A stretch of DNA of 64,000 bases from Lachnospiraceae bacterium (GCA_009774395.1 VSNQ01000001.1:17538-81537), one strand, 5' to 3'; shown: positions 16,181 through 24,636, counted from the stretch's first letter. Translations and numbers: made by a program. The notes: a model not told the origin generated them from the sequence alone.

Positions 16181-17851
16181 TTAATCCGGCAGGTAAAACT
16201 GTGTAATTTCTGCCTCTGTCCTAAGCCCATTTCTCTTGTAAGCATCATAATCTTTTAATAGATGCCCGATATCCCATACTTGATATCCTTTTCTATATAA
16301 ATCATATACCAACGGTTTTGCTGTCGGGCCTAAGAGAACACAAATTAGTCTATCCTTTGCAATTTGTAATGCTTGTCTACGGATTTCCTTATATTGTGCA
16401 TAGGCTTCCGTTGCAGGTGCATACTGGTATTCTACAGATTTACATTGTTCTAACAGATTGTATTGCAGCCGATCTAGAACACCCTCGCCACAGATAACTG
16501 TAATATCACGATCTTGAAACAGTCTTTCTACTCTGCTATAATACCCTTCAAAATCATAGTCCTGATAAATATGATACGCCTGTGTAAAACAAGAATCCAA
16601 ATAATTAATATCTTTCGGACAATGCTGGAATAAAAACCTGCGCTGATCCGCGATGGACAAGGAATGGATTTCAATATAGGGATTTAAGTTTTTCTGCGGA
16701 TGAATATAATAATAAGGAATGCCAACACACAGCCCGCTTTCCCGCAGCCGTAATATGTGTTTTAAGCGTTTTGCCAATTCTTCATGATATTGCTGCGCGG
16801 CAATTGTTTTTCCTTGCATCAGCGCAATTTCACCTTTTCCAATCCGTACAAAACTTACATTCTCTTGTTCTAATGTATGGATAGTATGTTCCATATCCGC
16901 AATGGACAGCTTATTTTCCATCAGTCCATGCCGATACACACGTCTTTCCAAATAATTATAGCTTTTCTTTGCAAACTTTTCTATCTTTTTTTCCAAATTT
17001 TTCCATTTCTTTTTTTGGAGCGTTTGCGCAGAATATGCTTGATTGGGTTTTCGCAGAATAAAATATTCCGCACCAACATGCACGACATGGTTTTCTAACT
17101 GTGCAATTTTTTCAATGTCCAAGGTATTCTCTTCCTCATGATACAAGCGATCCAATGAATAAATATCCGTCATCATACTGTCGTCATATCCATTTTGATA
17201 AGATTCCTGTACACGGTTCACTGTAATCACAACCGCACAGCCATGCTTTTCGTTACATGCCATAAACTTACGGTGAATTTTGCTGTTTCGATTATCATCA
17301 TTGATAATCGCTTCAAAATAATTGGGATTCTTAATAACCTTTTCTTCTTCTGCGATTAGCATTTCCACATCTTCCTTGCGGTATACAGTACAGTCTAATT
17401 CCCACGGATAATTGTAATGCTGCTCATTGGATTGCTCCCAATTCCACTCCATAATACCATCTTTGCAAACAGCATCCACCGGAATCGGTACAATATTTTC
17501 TCCAAGCCGCATACTAAATCCAAAGACTTCCGGTGATTTTGCCAAATAATCTGCTGCTTTTTCCAACGAAAATGGCCTTGTAAATACGACATCATCACAC
17601 CCAAACATAATATAGCTTCCAGCTTCTGCAACTGCCTGCTTTAAATCATCTTCGAACTTCTTTTCGATATGCCAGTGTACTTGTGCAAAGCGATCCATTA
17701 CTTTCTCATAATGGATGCCTTCTGTTTCACAACATAAAACGGTAATATCCTCCTGACGTGCATCCGAAAACAGCAGCAAACTCTCCAAATATGCATGAAG
17801 CTGCATGGGTCTTCCCTTTGAAAATACAATAATTGATACATGATGTTCCAT
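16181..17851 (-). CDS. two-domain glycosyltransferase: GT-A-like plus GT-D (DUF1792)-like
   Basis: A 556-residue fusion. Residues 1 to about 280 begin VSIIVFSKGRPMQLHAYLES and include MFGCDDVVFTRP (about 99-110), a GT-A-like domain with a DD metal site. Residues about 310-556 are homologous over their whole length to the separate 298-residue protein at 17873-18769 and to the DUF1792/GT-D domain known from Fap1 adhesin glycosylation. The GT-D metal motif DxE, present as RYGDGEI in the neighbour, is RIGKGEI here, so the Asp is lost. The C-terminal half may be a non-catalytic or altered paralogue. It starts 21 nt after the neighbouring GT-D gene. The basic linker at 285-310 may be flexible. Confidence 0.75.
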   Translation of the reverse strand: MEHHVSIIVFSKGRPMQLHAYLESLLLFSDARQEDITVLCCETEGIHYEKVMDRFAQVHWHIEKKFEDDLKQAVAEAGSYIMFGCDDVVFTRPFSLEKAADYLAKSPEVFGFSMRLGENIVPIPVDAVCKDGIMEWNWEQSNEQHYNYPWELDCTVYRKEDVEMLIAEEEKVIKNPNYFEAIINDDNRNSKIHRKFMACNEKHGCAVVITVNRVQESYQNGYDDSMMTDIYSLDRLYHEEENTLDIEKIAQLENHVVHVGAEYFILRKPNQAYSAQTLQKKKWKNLEKKIEKFAKKSYNYLERRVYRHGLMENKLSIADMEHTIHTLEQENVSFVRIGKGEIALMQGKTIAAQQYHEELAKRLKHILRLRESGLCVGIPYYYIHPQKNLNPYIEIHSLSIADQRRFLFQHCPKDINYLDSCFTQAYHIYQDYDFEGYYSRVERLFQDRDITVICGEGVLDRLQYNLLEQCKSVEYQYAPATEAYAQYKEIRRQALQIAKDRLICVLLGPTAKPLVYDLYRKGYQVWDIGHLLKDYDAYKRNGLRTEAEITQFYLPD

Positions 17852-17872
17852 ATTGATCGCAATACTCCTTTT

Positions 17873-18769
17873 TTAATCTGGTCTATAAAACGCCGCAATG
17901 CTGTCTTCGTCACGCGAAGTTTTCTTGCAATAGGCATCATAATCTTTGATAAAATGCCCAATATCCCATGCCTGATATCCCTGTTTGTGCAAATCATACG
18001 CTAATGGCTTTGCCGTTGGTCCTAGCACAATACAAATCAACGAATCTTTGGAACTTTTCAATGCCCGTGCTAAAATCGCAGGATATTCCGAAAAGGCATT
18101 TTTACTTGGTGCCTCCTGATAGGTCACAGCATCACACTGCTCTAATAGGTTATATTGAATGTTCTTAAAAATTCCCTCACCGCATATCATCGTTACTTTT
18201 CTACCGCAAAATAACTTTTTTACCCGCGCAAAATACTGTTCAAAATCGTATGTTTCATAGCTTTGATATAATTGTGTAATCGAGGTATCCAAATATAACT
18301 GATTGCGATTGCAGTGTGATATAAGGAATCTGCGCTGTGCCTTCATTGCATAATTAAACCCCTCTACCGCCGGAACTAAGCCTTTTTCATAATGAAAATA
18401 ACAATATGGGATTGCTGCTTTAATTCCCTTCTCTTTCGTTTTCAGCAAAGTTGTCAGACGTTTTGCCAACTGTTCATCTGCTTTTTGAAACGGAATCCCT
18501 TCCCCCATCATAATCGCAATTTCGCCGTCACCGTAACGGTAAAAACTAATTTTATGCTGTTCGATATAGCGCAGTGAATCGTTTGAGCTTAATATCCGAA
18601 GCTGATTTGCATATTTCCCGCTGCGGTATCTTGCCGCTTCTATTTCACGCTCTATCCGTTTGGGAATGTTTTTTATTTTTTTTAGATAATTTTTCATACT
18701 CGTACTATTTTTCCTTATTGCAATATTTTGGGATTCACAATTTCTATACGCATAATCCTCTATATTCAT
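17873..18769 (-). CDS. GT-D-type (DUF1792) glycosyltransferase
   Basis: A 298-residue protein. FYRYGDGEIAIMMGE (about 77-91) carries the DxE metal site characteristic of GT-D enzymes, IPYCYFHYEKG and the MICGEGIFKNIQYNLLEQ block follow, and the C-terminus GPTAKPLAYDLHKQGYQAWDIGH (quoted to show the family block in part) matches the fused paralogue next door. In streptococci, GT-D enzymes add glucose during adhesin glycosylation. AGGGA lies 4 nt before the ATG. The start overlaps the stop of a 12-codon reading frame at 18766-18804, created by a tandem duplication at the fdtA/GT-D junction. Confidence 0.8.
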   Translation of the reverse strand: MNIEDYAYRNCESQNIAIRKNSTSMKNYLKKIKNIPKRIEREIEAARYRSGKYANQLRILSSNDSLRYIEQHKISFYRYGDGEIAIMMGEGIPFQKADEQLAKRLTTLLKTKEKGIKAAIPYCYFHYEKGLVPAVEGFNYAMKAQRRFLISHCNRNQLYLDTSITQLYQSYETYDFEQYFARVKKLFCGRKVTMICGEGIFKNIQYNLLEQCDAVTYQEAPSKNAFSEYPAILARALKSSKDSLICIVLGPTAKPLAYDLHKQGYQAWDIGHFIKDYDAYCKKTSRDEDSIAAFYRPD

Positions 18770-18816
18770 GGATTCCCTATTTCAACGCATAGTCCTATAT
18801 TCATGGATTCCCTATT
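18748..18816. repeat. tandem 32-34-bp duplication at a gene junction
   Basis: Copy 1 (18748-18781) and copy 2 (18785-18816) share ACGCATARTCC followed by TATATTCATGGATTCCCTATT, differing by one substitution and a 2-bp indel. Each copy contains the CCATGA junction where a TGA stop and an ATG start overlap. The duplication therefore separated the fdtA-like stop from the GT-D start while keeping a start-stop overlap at both new junctions. Confidence 0.8.
18766..18804 (-). CDS. 12-codon leader-like reading frame bridging fdtA and the GT-D gene
   Basis: ATG at 18804-18802 overlaps the TGA stop of the fdtA-like gene (ATGA), and after MNIGLCVEIGNP its own TGA overlaps the ATG of the GT-D gene at 18769 (again ATGA). 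It arose from the local tandem duplication. A peptide product is probably unimportant, but the frame could carry ribosomes across the gap and preserve translational coupling. This is seen directly in the sequence; whether it is translated is inference. Confidence 0.4.
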   Translation of the reverse strand: MNIGLCVEIGNP

Positions 18817-19229
18817 AACGCCTCTCTGTCCCTTATAATACGAATATACGTATTATAATCTCGAATATATTCTTCTGCATCATAATGCTCGCTTGCAAGG
18901 CACAGCAGCACAGAATCACTGGAAAACGCATACATATCCTTCCAGATAAGTTTCGGCAGATATATCCCGATATGTGGCCGGTCGAGATGAAATACTTTCT
19001 GATTGGCGCCGTCATCTACCTTCACTTTTGAAGTCCCGGCTACGTTAATTAAGACAAATTCCGAACGATAGTTTGCATGCCGTCCTCGGATCACATCAGC
19101 ATCCGATCCATAGATATAAAACACCCGTTGAATTGCAAATGGAATATCCTGATTTCCTTCCACTACTACCAAATGCCCTCTTTCGTCACCATTTTGCGGA
19201 AACTCTATTAGTTTGCATTGTTCGATCAT
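18801..19229 (-). CDS. fdtA: dTDP-4-oxo-6-deoxyhexose 3,4-ketoisomerase-like (FdtA/QdtA family)
   Basis: A 142-residue cupin of the WxcM/FdtA family, which isomerises dTDP-4-keto-6-deoxyglucose to the 3-keto sugar before amination. The start at 19229 is favoured by AAAGGAG 7 nt upstream; another ATG lies 18 nt further. The opening block IEFPQNGDERGHLVVVEG and VFYIYG are typical. The active-site block reads RGRHANYRSEF, so only one of the two His residues of the usual HAH is present. The DegT-type aminotransferase at 21420-22517 is the logical next enzyme. Together they would give dTDP-3-amino-3,6-dideoxyhexose. Confidence in family is high, in exact product low. Confidence 0.8.
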   Translation of the reverse strand: MIEQCKLIEFPQNGDERGHLVVVEGNQDIPFAIQRVFYIYGSDADVIRGRHANYRSEFVLINVAGTSKVKVDDGANQKVFHLDRPHIGIYLPKLIWKDMYAFSSDSVLLCLASEHYDAEEYIRDYNTYIRIIRDREALIGNP

Positions 19230-19279
19230 CCTATGACTCCTTTCCATCCTGACCTTTTATCCAAGCCTTTTATGTAGAC

Positions 19280-19466
19280 GTTACCGTTCAGCCATGCCAT
19301 TTATAAGTCGCCAGAATGTATATTTTCGCCAATAATATTTGATGTTTGCTGGCGACTTATTTCATGACGGGCGTCCGCCCTATAGAATTAATTGTACAAA
19401 TTGTCCTTAGTGAGCAAGCTCCCACATACAATTTGCACAATCAATTCTGCATGGCTGAACTGTTAC
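19280..19466. repeat. 187-bp element with three nested inverted repeats
   Basis: The outer arms are near 19280-19296 and 19450-19466 and include a perfect 11-bp core (GTTCAGCCATG / CATGGCTGAAC). Inside are a perfect 12-bp pair (ATAAGTCGCCAG 19303-19314, CTGGCGACTTAT 19349-19360) and a 21-bp pair with 19 matches (19384-19404 and 19428-19448). The folded form would be a three-way cruciform-like structure. It occupies nearly the whole gap between the DUF6020-type gene and fdtA. The GTTACNGTTCA end resembles the element at 7057-7151. It is probably a MITE-type element or structured RNA; no gene is present. Confidence 0.65.
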
Positions 19467-19473
19467 ATACAGA

Positions 19474-21414
19474 CTATCTATCATCAGAAATTGTTTTACT
19501 TTCCCCGCTACGCAGCCCGTATCCTGCCACAATTGGAATACACATCGCAACGGGATACGTAAAACGGTGATAAATATTTCCATTACAAGGACCAGAAAGT
19601 ATGGTTAGCATAAGCATCAGCATAGGAATCACCAGCATCAACAATTTCTTATCCTTCTTCACAATACTTCTTGTCCAGGTAAAAACCAGTATCCAGACAT
19701 ATATCGCACTGGTACATAACAAGTTGACAAGTGGCACTTTCATTAATATCGTATCCCAAAGTTTTAGAATCTGCCGCAGACTAAGCGACAATCTGCTGTC
19801 TGACGCCGCAAAGTGAAAATATCCCTCAGAATTTACACTGCCAATACCGCCGTCACTGGATCGCTCAAACTCATACAAATCTATAACTACCGGATAAAAA
19901 TAGCCATAATAATTATTCGCTGTTGCTGCAACATACGTAAGCGGATGTTTGAAAAGCATTTTTGCCCAGACAATAAAATAATTTTTCATGTCCTCACCAT
20001 CAGCTTCTTTCCGCCATGCTCCCTTTGCCCAGTCAGAACGATTTGCCCAATAAACAATTGGCAGCGCATCGTACTGTGCCACAGCATTAATTGCTGCTTT
20101 TTCCTCCTCTGTTACTTCATCACCATAATACTTTAAATATCTTGAAGTCTGCTGCAACGGAATCGATAATGCTGCACTCACACTTCCATCTGTAATTTTT
20201 GCTGCTGGCAATATCACATCTGAATAAAGAAATTTCGACAGAAAAACACAAACCAACACTGCCAAAACCATTTTTATCCACCGTTTATTTATGATTAACA
20301 AAAACGGCAGCGACAGCAATACAGCATACAATCCATTTTTCCGCAGCAGGAAAATCAACACAGCATAGACTGCAACCGCTGCCCACTGCAATATGGAAAT
20401 GCTGTCTTCTTTTCTCTCTATTATATCCAATATCTGCAATAAATACAGCAGTAGGAAATCTGCAAACAGCGTATCCTTTGTCGCCATCATTGCATACCGC
20501 GGAATCCAAGGGAAAAAGCAGAAAAACAATAGAATTATCCCACGAATCCCCGCATTTACACCGCATTTTTTTAATTGGTATAAGCTGTACGCCAGCACCC
20601 ATGCCGTAAACAAAACCTGTAAAACAGTATAGATAAAAATACCAATGTTCTCGGATTGAAACAAAAACCGTCCTAGTTTTACAAAAAATCCTAAAATAAT
20701 GGTATATAAAACGGAATGATGATCCACTAACAGCACATCTTCCGAAATCAGTTCCACCGTATCCGCTAATGCAGTATGGTAATTATATGCCATATAAATA
20801 ATATCTTCGGTATCTCCCATAAACATTCCGGGATAGTATGCAATTACATGAAGACTCCATACCGCAAGCATTATCACAAATACCACTCTTCGGTATTTTA
20901 CAGGATGATCCATATCCGGCATTTGCAGCATAGGAAGATTTTTTCTCAGATAACAACGAACCACCTTTACACACTGCGGAAAAAATAGCAGATATCCAGC
21001 AAAAATCAATAAGGTTTTAACGACTTGCACGATACCAGTTACCAATATTATGGTAGTGCCAAAATCTTCAAAGGATTTCCCAAAAAGAAACGTGAAAGCC
21101 ATTAACACGCCTAAAACCCGATCCTGCATCTGTAACTTTCCCATTGAAAAAGCCGTTTGGTACATCCAGATGCAGAAAAATATGGTTAGTATTGTAACAA
21201 TTCCATTGTTTTCCCCTGCTTGTGGCAGTGCATACAACAGCTTATAGAGTAACTGATATAAGCCTTTCTGCGCACCAACTGCTGCTTCAAACACTTCATC
21301 TTCTACAACACCGTAGTTTAAGGAAAATACCAATCCCGTAAAAACCGCATATAAAATTATCTTTATTTTTGACGGACTTGCTGCCAACCATTGCCCCATT
21401 TTAAAGTGCCTCAT
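19474..21414 (-). CDS. DUF6020-type multispanning membrane protein
   Basis: A protein of 646 residues with about 13 membrane segments. The ATG at 21414 is preferred to one 9 nt upstream because AGGAG lies 9 nt before it. The first large extracytoplasmic loop carries YYPGMFMGDTEDIIYMAYN, with an acidic GDTED, then DHHSVLYTIILG and PRYAMMATKDTLFAD; these match DUF6020 proteins, which look like GT-C glycosyltransferases. The first and last parts are cytoplasmic and basic. Its 5' end abuts or overlaps the aminotransferase gene. A role in transferring a sugar from a polyprenyl-phosphate donor outside the membrane is inferred. Confidence 0.7.
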   Translation of the reverse strand: MRHFKMGQWLAASPSKIKIILYAVFTGLVFSLNYGVVEDEVFEAAVGAQKGLYQLLYKLLYALPQAGENNGIVTILTIFFCIWMYQTAFSMGKLQMQDRVLGVLMAFTFLFGKSFEDFGTTIILVTGIVQVVKTLLIFAGYLLFFPQCVKVVRCYLRKNLPMLQMPDMDHPVKYRRVVFVIMLAVWSLHVIAYYPGMFMGDTEDIIYMAYNYHTALADTVELISEDVLLVDHHSVLYTIILGFFVKLGRFLFQSENIGIFIYTVLQVLFTAWVLAYSLYQLKKCGVNAGIRGIILLFFCFFPWIPRYAMMATKDTLFADFLLLYLLQILDIIERKEDSISILQWAAVAVYAVLIFLLRKNGLYAVLLSLPFLLIINKRWIKMVLAVLVCVFLSKFLYSDVILPAAKITDGSVSAALSIPLQQTSRYLKYYGDEVTEEEKAAINAVAQYDALPIVYWANRSDWAKGAWRKEADGEDMKNYFIVWAKMLFKHPLTYVAATANNYYGYFYPVVIDLYEFERSSDGGIGSVNSEGYFHFAASDSRLSLSLRQILKLWDTILMKVPLVNLLCTSAIYVWILVFTWTRSIVKKDKKLLMLVIPMLMLMLTILSGPCNGNIYHRFTYPVAMCIPIVAGYGLRSGESKTISDDR

Positions 21415-21419
21415 ATTTC

Positions 21420-22517
21420 TCATCTCCTAAAGGCATTTAGCTTGTCTATTACATACTGTTGTTCGTCTTCTGTCATCCCTGTATAAATCGGCAAACTTAA
21501 TACTTCATTTGCATACTGTTCTGCGATAGGGAATGCTCCCTTTGGGATTCCCCAATCTTTGTAACATTCTGCTAGATGCGGCGGTATCGGGTAATGAATC
21601 TGTGTCTGTATGCCGTTTTCCTGCAAATATGTCTGCAAAGCCTCCCGCTGGCTGCATTGTATAACATATTGGTGATAAATACTGTCAGCGTGACTGCGCA
21701 GCTTGGGTAACTGTATGTTCTTATTGCAAATGCCTTTGGTATACCGTGCGGCAAGGATATTTCTTTCTTGATTTAATTCAGGAAGATGTTTTAATTTCAC
21801 CCGCAGAAGCGCCGCCTGCAGTTCGTCTAGGCGTGAATTTACCCCTTCTATTTCATTGTAGTAACGCACGCGGCTTCCATAGTTGCGCATCATACGAATT
21901 TTGTCCGCAAACGCTTTATCATCTGTTACTACCGCACCAGCATCACCAAATGCCCCCAGATTTTTGGTGGGGTAAAAGCTAAAACAGCCTGATATGCCGA
22001 AACTCCCCGTTATTTTGCCGTTAAAGCAGGCGCCATGTGACTGTGCACAATCTTCTATCACTGGCAATTGATGCCGTTTTGCGATTTCCATAATTGGCTC
22101 CATATTGCTCGCCTGTCCGTAAAGATGCACCACCATAATCGCTTTTGTACGAGCGGTTATTGCTTCCTCAATTTTAGAAGCATCCAGATTAAAGTATACA
22201 TCTGGCTCCACAAAAACAGGTGTTGCGCCGTTTTCCGTAATACCAAGCACTGTAGCAATATACGTGTTTGACTGTACAATCACTTCATCTCCTGCGCCGA
22301 TTCCAAGGGCACGGACGGACAAAATCAACGCATCCAGCCCCGAATTTAATCCCACGCAAAAATTCCTACCCGTAAAAGCCGCAAATTCTTCTTCAAACTG
22401 TGCAACCTCATTCCCCAGCACATACCAGCCGGAACGCAGCACCCGCAGTGCCGCTTCCTCATATTCCTGCTGATACATCTGAAACTGCCTGTCCAACACA
22501 TTACATTTTACCTGCAT
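21420..22517 (-). CDS. fdtB: DegT/DnrJ/EryC1-family PLP aminotransferase (FdtB-like)
   Basis: A 365-residue sugar aminotransferase. VLRVLRSGWYVLGNEVAQFEEEFA (cited in part) is the family start; GLNSGLDALILSVRALGIGAGDEV forms the PLP-phosphate site; VIEDCAQSHGA (about 157-167) provides the Asp; and the Schiff-base Lys is in FSFYPTKNLGAFGDAG (about 184-199, K190). The ATG at 22517 is used rather than a GTG 9 nt upstream; either is possible. With the FdtA-like isomerase at 18801 it would aminate the 3-position of a dTDP-keto-6-deoxyhexose. An N-acetyltransferase FdtC is not obvious; the GNAT/FemAB-like protein at 13235 is a weak candidate. Confidence 0.87.
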   Translation of the reverse strand: MQVKCNVLDRQFQMYQQEYEEAALRVLRSGWYVLGNEVAQFEEEFAAFTGRNFCVGLNSGLDALILSVRALGIGAGDEVIVQSNTYIATVLGITENGATPVFVEPDVYFNLDASKIEEAITARTKAIMVVHLYGQASNMEPIMEIAKRHQLPVIEDCAQSHGACFNGKITGSFGISGCFSFYPTKNLGAFGDAGAVVTDDKAFADKIRMMRNYGSRVRYYNEIEGVNSRLDELQAALLRVKLKHLPELNQERNILAARYTKGICNKNIQLPKLRSHADSIYHQYVIQCSQREALQTYLQENGIQTQIHYPIPPHLAECYKDWGIPKGAFPIAEQYANEVLSLPIYTGMTEDEQQYVIDKLNAFRR

Positions 22518-22540
22518 TTCTCTCACTAGACCTTTCTTTT

Positions 22541-22580
22541 TTGTATACTCTTGTATACTTTTATATACTTTTGTATACTC
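22541..22580. repeat. four tandem 10-bp units (TTGTATACTC-like)
   Basis: Four consecutive 10-bp units, TTGTATACTC, TTGTATACTT, TTATATACTT and TTGTATACTC, run directly into the dispersed repeat copy at 22574. They are just upstream of the aminotransferase start. One helical turn per unit could matter for protein binding or reflect slippage. Confidence 0.75.
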
Positions 22581-22644
22581 AAAAACGATTCAATTTTCCT
22601 TTCTGCACAGCCCATATTATCCGCTTATGCAATATGCGCTATGC
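22574..22644. repeat. dispersed TATACTCAAAAACGATT repeat, copy 1 (lacks right arm)
   Basis: This matches 32453-32522 over about 60 bp, including TATACTCAAAAACGATT, the ATTTTCCTTTCT block and CCGCTTATGCAA. The second arm of the inverted repeat seen in the other copies is missing here. The segment fills the gap between the aminotransferase gene and the GT4 gene. Confidence 0.75.
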
Positions 22645-22659
22645 CTGCTTCCTGTAATT

Positions 22660-23796
22660 TTATCCGCAATTGTTTTCCAATCTCTCACAATTTTGCCCAA
22701 TACATTGCAGCATCTGTTCCGCTGCCTTATCCCATGTATAATTCTCAATCATACACTGATGCGCGTTTACGCCGATTTTGGGATTGACAGGTTCCAAAAT
22801 TCGTGCAAGCAATTCCTCCCAACTGCGCACTAAATAGCCCGTTTGGTAGTTTTCAATAATATATGACGGCCCTGGTGCTTCAAATGCAGCAACAGCAGTT
22901 TCATAATACATTGCTTCTAAAATTGCCATACCGAAAATCTCTTGTCGATTCAGATTTATATAATATTCCGCAATCCTGTACAATTCCCACATCTTATTAT
23001 TGGGAATCTTTGGATAAATCACTGCAGCTTTCTCTAACTTGGCTGCGTGGATTGCTTTTTCTGCTTCCCTGCGCAATTCCCCGTCCCCTACCATAAGCAG
23101 ACGGTACTGCTTATCTTTTTGATACAGCCTGCGAAACAGTTGAATCATTTTTAACGGCTGTTTCTCTGCGGTCATACGTCCCACAAATAAAAGCACCTTA
23201 TTTTCAACAGCATAGCCCCAGTTTTTCTTCAAATCCTCCAAACAATAGCTGCTATAATCCTGTTTTAAAAGTTCCATATCTAAACCTACTGGAATTGTAT
23301 AAATATTATTTCCGGCTCCCTGACTGTGCAAATATGCGGCAAGCGCCGGCGTCTTTACAATGGTTGGATTTTTTTTATAAAACGGCACATTATTGCATAA
23401 AATATCGACAACTTTCTTTTTCCATGCCACAGCGTTGTTGCTGCGGACAACACCAATATAGGGCAGACATAAAATATGGTTTTTTCTGCACCACTGGGAA
23501 AAGCGCCGCAGCGCAATATAATTGTCCGAAGCAGTAATATAGCAATCTCTCGTTTTATCCAATTGTCGATAATCCGGCAACGCATGTTTACCGATATGGC
23601 GGCAATTAAGATATCGTATCTGTACACCACGATGCATCTTTGTTTCTGTCCCCTGCTTGAAATCCGGTATCAAGTGATATACGATTACATCATGCCCTTT
23701 TGCTGCAAATGCTTTTGCCATACCTTCTGCTTGGGAATTATAGTATTGATTCAAATTTTGGGGTTCTATATTGAGTGAAATAACTGCTAGTTTCAT
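22660..23796 (-). CDS. GT4-family glycosyltransferase
   Basis: A 378-residue GT-B enzyme starting MKLAVISLNIEPQNLNQYY. This ATG at 23796 is preferred over one 39 nt upstream because the domain begins here and GGAG lies about 11 nt before it. VLLFVGRMTAEKQPLKMIQLF (cited in part) begins the donor domain near residue 205, and EIFGMAILEAMYYETAVAAFEAPG carries the E-x7-E motif near 300. No membrane segments. It lies between two repeat-filled gaps. Donor and acceptor unknown. Confidence 0.85.
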   Translation of the reverse strand: MKLAVISLNIEPQNLNQYYNSQAEGMAKAFAAKGHDVIVYHLIPDFKQGTETKMHRGVQIRYLNCRHIGKHALPDYRQLDKTRDCYITASDNYIALRRFSQWCRKNHILCLPYIGVVRSNNAVAWKKKVVDILCNNVPFYKKNPTIVKTPALAAYLHSQGAGNNIYTIPVGLDMELLKQDYSSYCLEDLKKNWGYAVENKVLLFVGRMTAEKQPLKMIQLFRRLYQKDKQYRLLMVGDGELRREAEKAIHAAKLEKAAVIYPKIPNNKMWELYRIAEYYINLNRQEIFGMAILEAMYYETAVAAFEAPGPSYIIENYQTGYLVRSWEELLARILEPVNPKIGVNAHQCMIENYTWDKAAEQMLQCIGQNCERLENNCG

Positions 23797-23822
23797 ATCA
23801 TCACATTCTCCATTTGCATAGA

Positions 23823-23870
23823 TACTGAACGGCAAAAGGATTTGCTGTTCAGTTGCGCCAGCCGCATGCT
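23823..23870. repeat. 48-bp dispersed hairpin repeat, copy 2
   Basis: Gap-free match to 5115-5162 at 40 of 48 positions. CTGAACGGCA (23826-23835) and TGCTGTTCAG form the hairpin arms, and the following TTGCGCCAGCCGCA is identical in both copies. It lies in the 93-bp gap between a GT4 gene and a GT2 gene. Confidence 0.7.
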
Positions 23871-23889
23871 GCCAAGCGGTAATAAAATC

Positions 23890-24636
23890 CTATCCTGTGT
23901 GAACCGTCCTTTTGTGCAGCCATTCATACAAATAGCTTTTTGCGACAACAAAATAGTACCTTTTTTTGGAAATATATCGGTATCGGCAGCGAATTGCAGC
24001 GTTTTCCCGTACCCCCTTCTGGCTGCTGGACATTCCGCCCAGCCGGAAATTCGACAGAACACGCAAAATTGGCGTAAACACCACTTTTTGCGACCGCCAA
24101 AATCGTAGCATTAAATCATAATCCGCTGCGGAGCGATACGACAAGTCAAACAATCCCAACGCCTGATAAGCACCTTTCGTTACAAAGCAAGTAGGATGCG
24201 TAATCATCTGTTCCGATAAGAAATCGTGGTGAAAAAAAAGTATCGCTTTTTCCTTATCCCCAAGATAATTGCGCTGCATCCCATAAAGCACTTCATAAGA
24301 ATTTCCCTGATAATGTGTTACTGCCTGCTCTATTGTATCATGTTCGTACCAATCATCACTGTTGACAATTCCAATCAAACTTCCGTTTGCCATATGAATG
24401 CCTTTGTTCATCGCATCATAAATGCCCTTATCCCTTTCGGATATAATGCGCAGGTTCTTAGGGAGTCTATCACGGTGCTGTTCAATCAGCGACAAAGTAC
24501 GGTCGCTGGAGCCGCCATCAATAATAATATATTCTATATTGGAATATGTCTGGTTTTCTATGCTTGACAACGTTTTTTCTATGGTTTTCTCACTATTATA
24601 ACACGGTGTTATCACAGATACTAATAATTCTTGCAT
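23890..24636 (-). CDS. family 2 glycosyltransferase (WcaA-like)
   Basis: A 248-residue GT2 starting MQELLVSVITPCYNSEKTIE. The frame continues open for 24 codons upstream, but that part lies in a palindromic intergenic element, and the ATG at 24636 has GAGG about 11 nt before it. IIDGGSSDRTLSLI (about 36-49) and IVNSDDWYEHDTI (around 86-98) are the donor and metal motifs. The compact length and the CFVTKGAYQALGLFDLSYRSAADYD block (cited in part) fit colanic-acid-type WcaA/WcaE transferases. Confidence 0.85.
   Translation of the reverse strand: MQELLVSVITPCYNSEKTIEKTLSSIENQTYSNIEYIIIDGGSSDRTLSLIEQHRDRLPKNLRIISERDKGIYDAMNKGIHMANGSLIGIVNSDDWYEHDTIEQAVTHYQGNSYEVLYGMQRNYLGDKEKAILFFHHDFLSEQMITHPTCFVTKGAYQALGLFDLSYRSAADYDLMLRFWRSQKVVFTPILRVLSNFRLGGMSSSQKGVRENAAIRCRYRYISKKRYYFVVAKSYLYEWLHKRTVHTG

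Noticed and set aside
16012..16248. A 78-codon minus-strand frame between the ABC exporter and the GT fusion gene
   Set aside because: It lies across the palindromic element and overlaps both neighbours in another frame.
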